A program made the position numbers and the translations under genes. Below, one piece after another: positions 61,679 to 64,000 of a stretch of DNA of 64,000 nt (position 1 is the first letter of the stretch; the number at the start of each line of letters is the position of its first letter). The stretch covers positions 62,001-126,000 of the forward strand of contig NZ_SMKW01000012.1 of assembly GCF_004348985.1 (NCBI RefSeq), read 5' to 3'. The DNA is from Saccharopolyspora elongata. Its GTDB lineage: Bacteria > Actinomycetota > Actinomycetes > Mycobacteriales > Pseudonocardiaceae. The notes under the pieces are model-generated. The model was not told where the DNA came from, made no database searches, and saw only the letters and a list, made by a program, of their open reading frames with translations.

Positions 61679-61948
61679 TCAGTCTCGGACGGCCAGCGCC
61701 AGTTCGCCGTTGGAGTCCCGCTCGGCGTCCAGCACCTTGTCGCCGAGCAGCTCGGCGACCTGCGGTTCGAGGAACACCCGCACGCCGGATACCTCGACCA
61801 CCTCGTCGCCCGACTGCGGTTCGGCGGCGATCGACGCCTGCAGTCCTTCGCCCGCCGGCGCAATGCGCAGGCCGGAACCTTCCGGAGAGTCGCCGCCGAC
61901 GAGGACGAGCTTGATGACCTCTGCGGCGCTCTCACTGATGGTGAGCAT
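61679..61948 (-). CDS. HesB/IscA-fold protein without cysteines
   Basis: An 89-residue protein with the HesB/IscA-like fold: MLTISESAAEVIKLVLVGGD at the N-terminus, GSGLRIAPAG, then VEVSGVRVFLEPQVAELLGDKVLDAE. A-type Fe-S carriers need three cysteines (C...CxC), but this protein has none, so it cannot bind a cluster in the usual way. Such cysteine-free HesB homologues occur in actinobacteria and have no known function. The ATG at 61948 lies nine bases after AAGGGG; a TTG three codons earlier is too close to that site. Its own terminator follows. Confidence 0.8.
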   Translation of the reverse strand: MLTISESAAEVIKLVLVGGDSPEGSGLRIAPAGEGLQASIAAEPQSGDEVVEVSGVRVFLEPQVAELLGDKVLDAERDSNGELALAVRD

Positions 61949-62058
61949 TGTGCTCAACCCCTTCTCCGAGCCGGTCGGTTTGAAGGGGCCACCGTGTCAT
62001 CAGCCGCCGCCCCGACGCAAACCGAACCGCCCCCGGCGTGTCACCGGCCCCGGAAACC

Positions 62059-62096
62059 ACGACACCCCCGGCCGCAACAGCGGTCCGGGGGCGTCG
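62059..62096 (-). terminator. Probable terminator of gcvP
   Basis: An imperfect stem of about 11 bp (GACACCCCCGG with CCGGGGGCGTC) lies 45 bases beyond the gcvP stop on the minus strand. No T-run. Confidence 0.5.
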
Positions 62097-62140
62097 CCGC
62101 ACTTCTTTCGCAGTTGGCAAGCGGCGCCAGCCGACAGCTG

Positions 62141-64000
<1,860 letters not shown>

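Overview
The window is very GC-rich (about 70 percent) with dense, short-spaced operons, GGAGG-type ribosome binding sites, frequent GTG and some TTG starts, a complete ergothioneine cluster, two mycothiol-isomerase-like (TIGR03086) proteins, an AcnR-type TetR regulator and an actinobacterial kind of Ser/Thr kinase. This points to a chromosomal segment of a mycelial actinomycete. Pseudonocardiaceae such as Saccharopolyspora or Amycolatopsis is my best guess, by inference only. There is no rRNA, tRNA, CRISPR array or prophage; most of the window is ordinary metabolic and transport genes with local regulators.

Layout. 1-2.9 kb: end of a membrane protein, a small unreported-type gene (304-471), fdhD and an oxalate/formate-type MFS carrier. 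2.8-5.7 kb: an IclR regulator divergent from a two-component flavin monooxygenase (flavin reductase plus HpaB-like oxygenase). 5.7-9.0 kb: a DeoR regulator and a PdxA2/DUF1537-kinase pair typical of D-threonate-like acid sugar catabolism. 9.1-9.7 kb: a scar of two TnpB fragments abutting the frameshifted 3' end of a TetM/OtrA-type ribosomal protection gene that still has its terminator. 10-17 kb: a BCCT osmolyte carrier, a large soluble hybrid kinase with tandem HAMP repeats, a NarL-type regulator and a CBS protein. 17.3-21.4 kb: a SolA-like oxidase and a polar amino acid ABC transporter. 21.5-24.8 kb: a small protein, a frameshifted GT39-like membrane glycosyltransferase and a PrsW protease.

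24.9-31 kb: amidase, methylmalonate-semialdehyde dehydrogenase, class III aminotransferase and a divergent PucR regulator, which together fit beta-amino acid (pyrimidine or valine derived) catabolism. 31-33.4 kb: a TetR/drug exporter pair. 34.6-38.9 kb: egtA-egtB-egtC-egtD, coupled by overlaps, without egtE. 39-42 kb: AcnR-like TetR behind strong palindromes, and a FUSC transporter. 42-46.6 kb: PLP decarboxylase, secreted tripeptidyl-type peptidase and a convergent POT peptide transporter sharing one terminator. 47.4-50 kb: two tandem CNNM/CorC-type transporters behind a structured leader. 50-57.2 kb: a Ser/Thr kinase with an extracellular CBM6-like domain, an HxlR regulator, two MFS exporters and an ArsR-like regulator.

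57.2-64 kb: an acyl-CoA synthetase, a cbiMNQO (nikMNQO-like) ECF metal transporter with a candidate Nur (nickel) box and a frameshift in cbiN, a cysteine-free HesB-fold protein, and the C-terminal two thirds of glycine decarboxylase (gcvP), running off the edge. Notable oddities are the resistance-gene scar, three single-base frameshifts in otherwise intact genes, the nickel-box candidate, the palindromes before acnR, and a 10-mer (TCCACTGTGG) that recurs six times.
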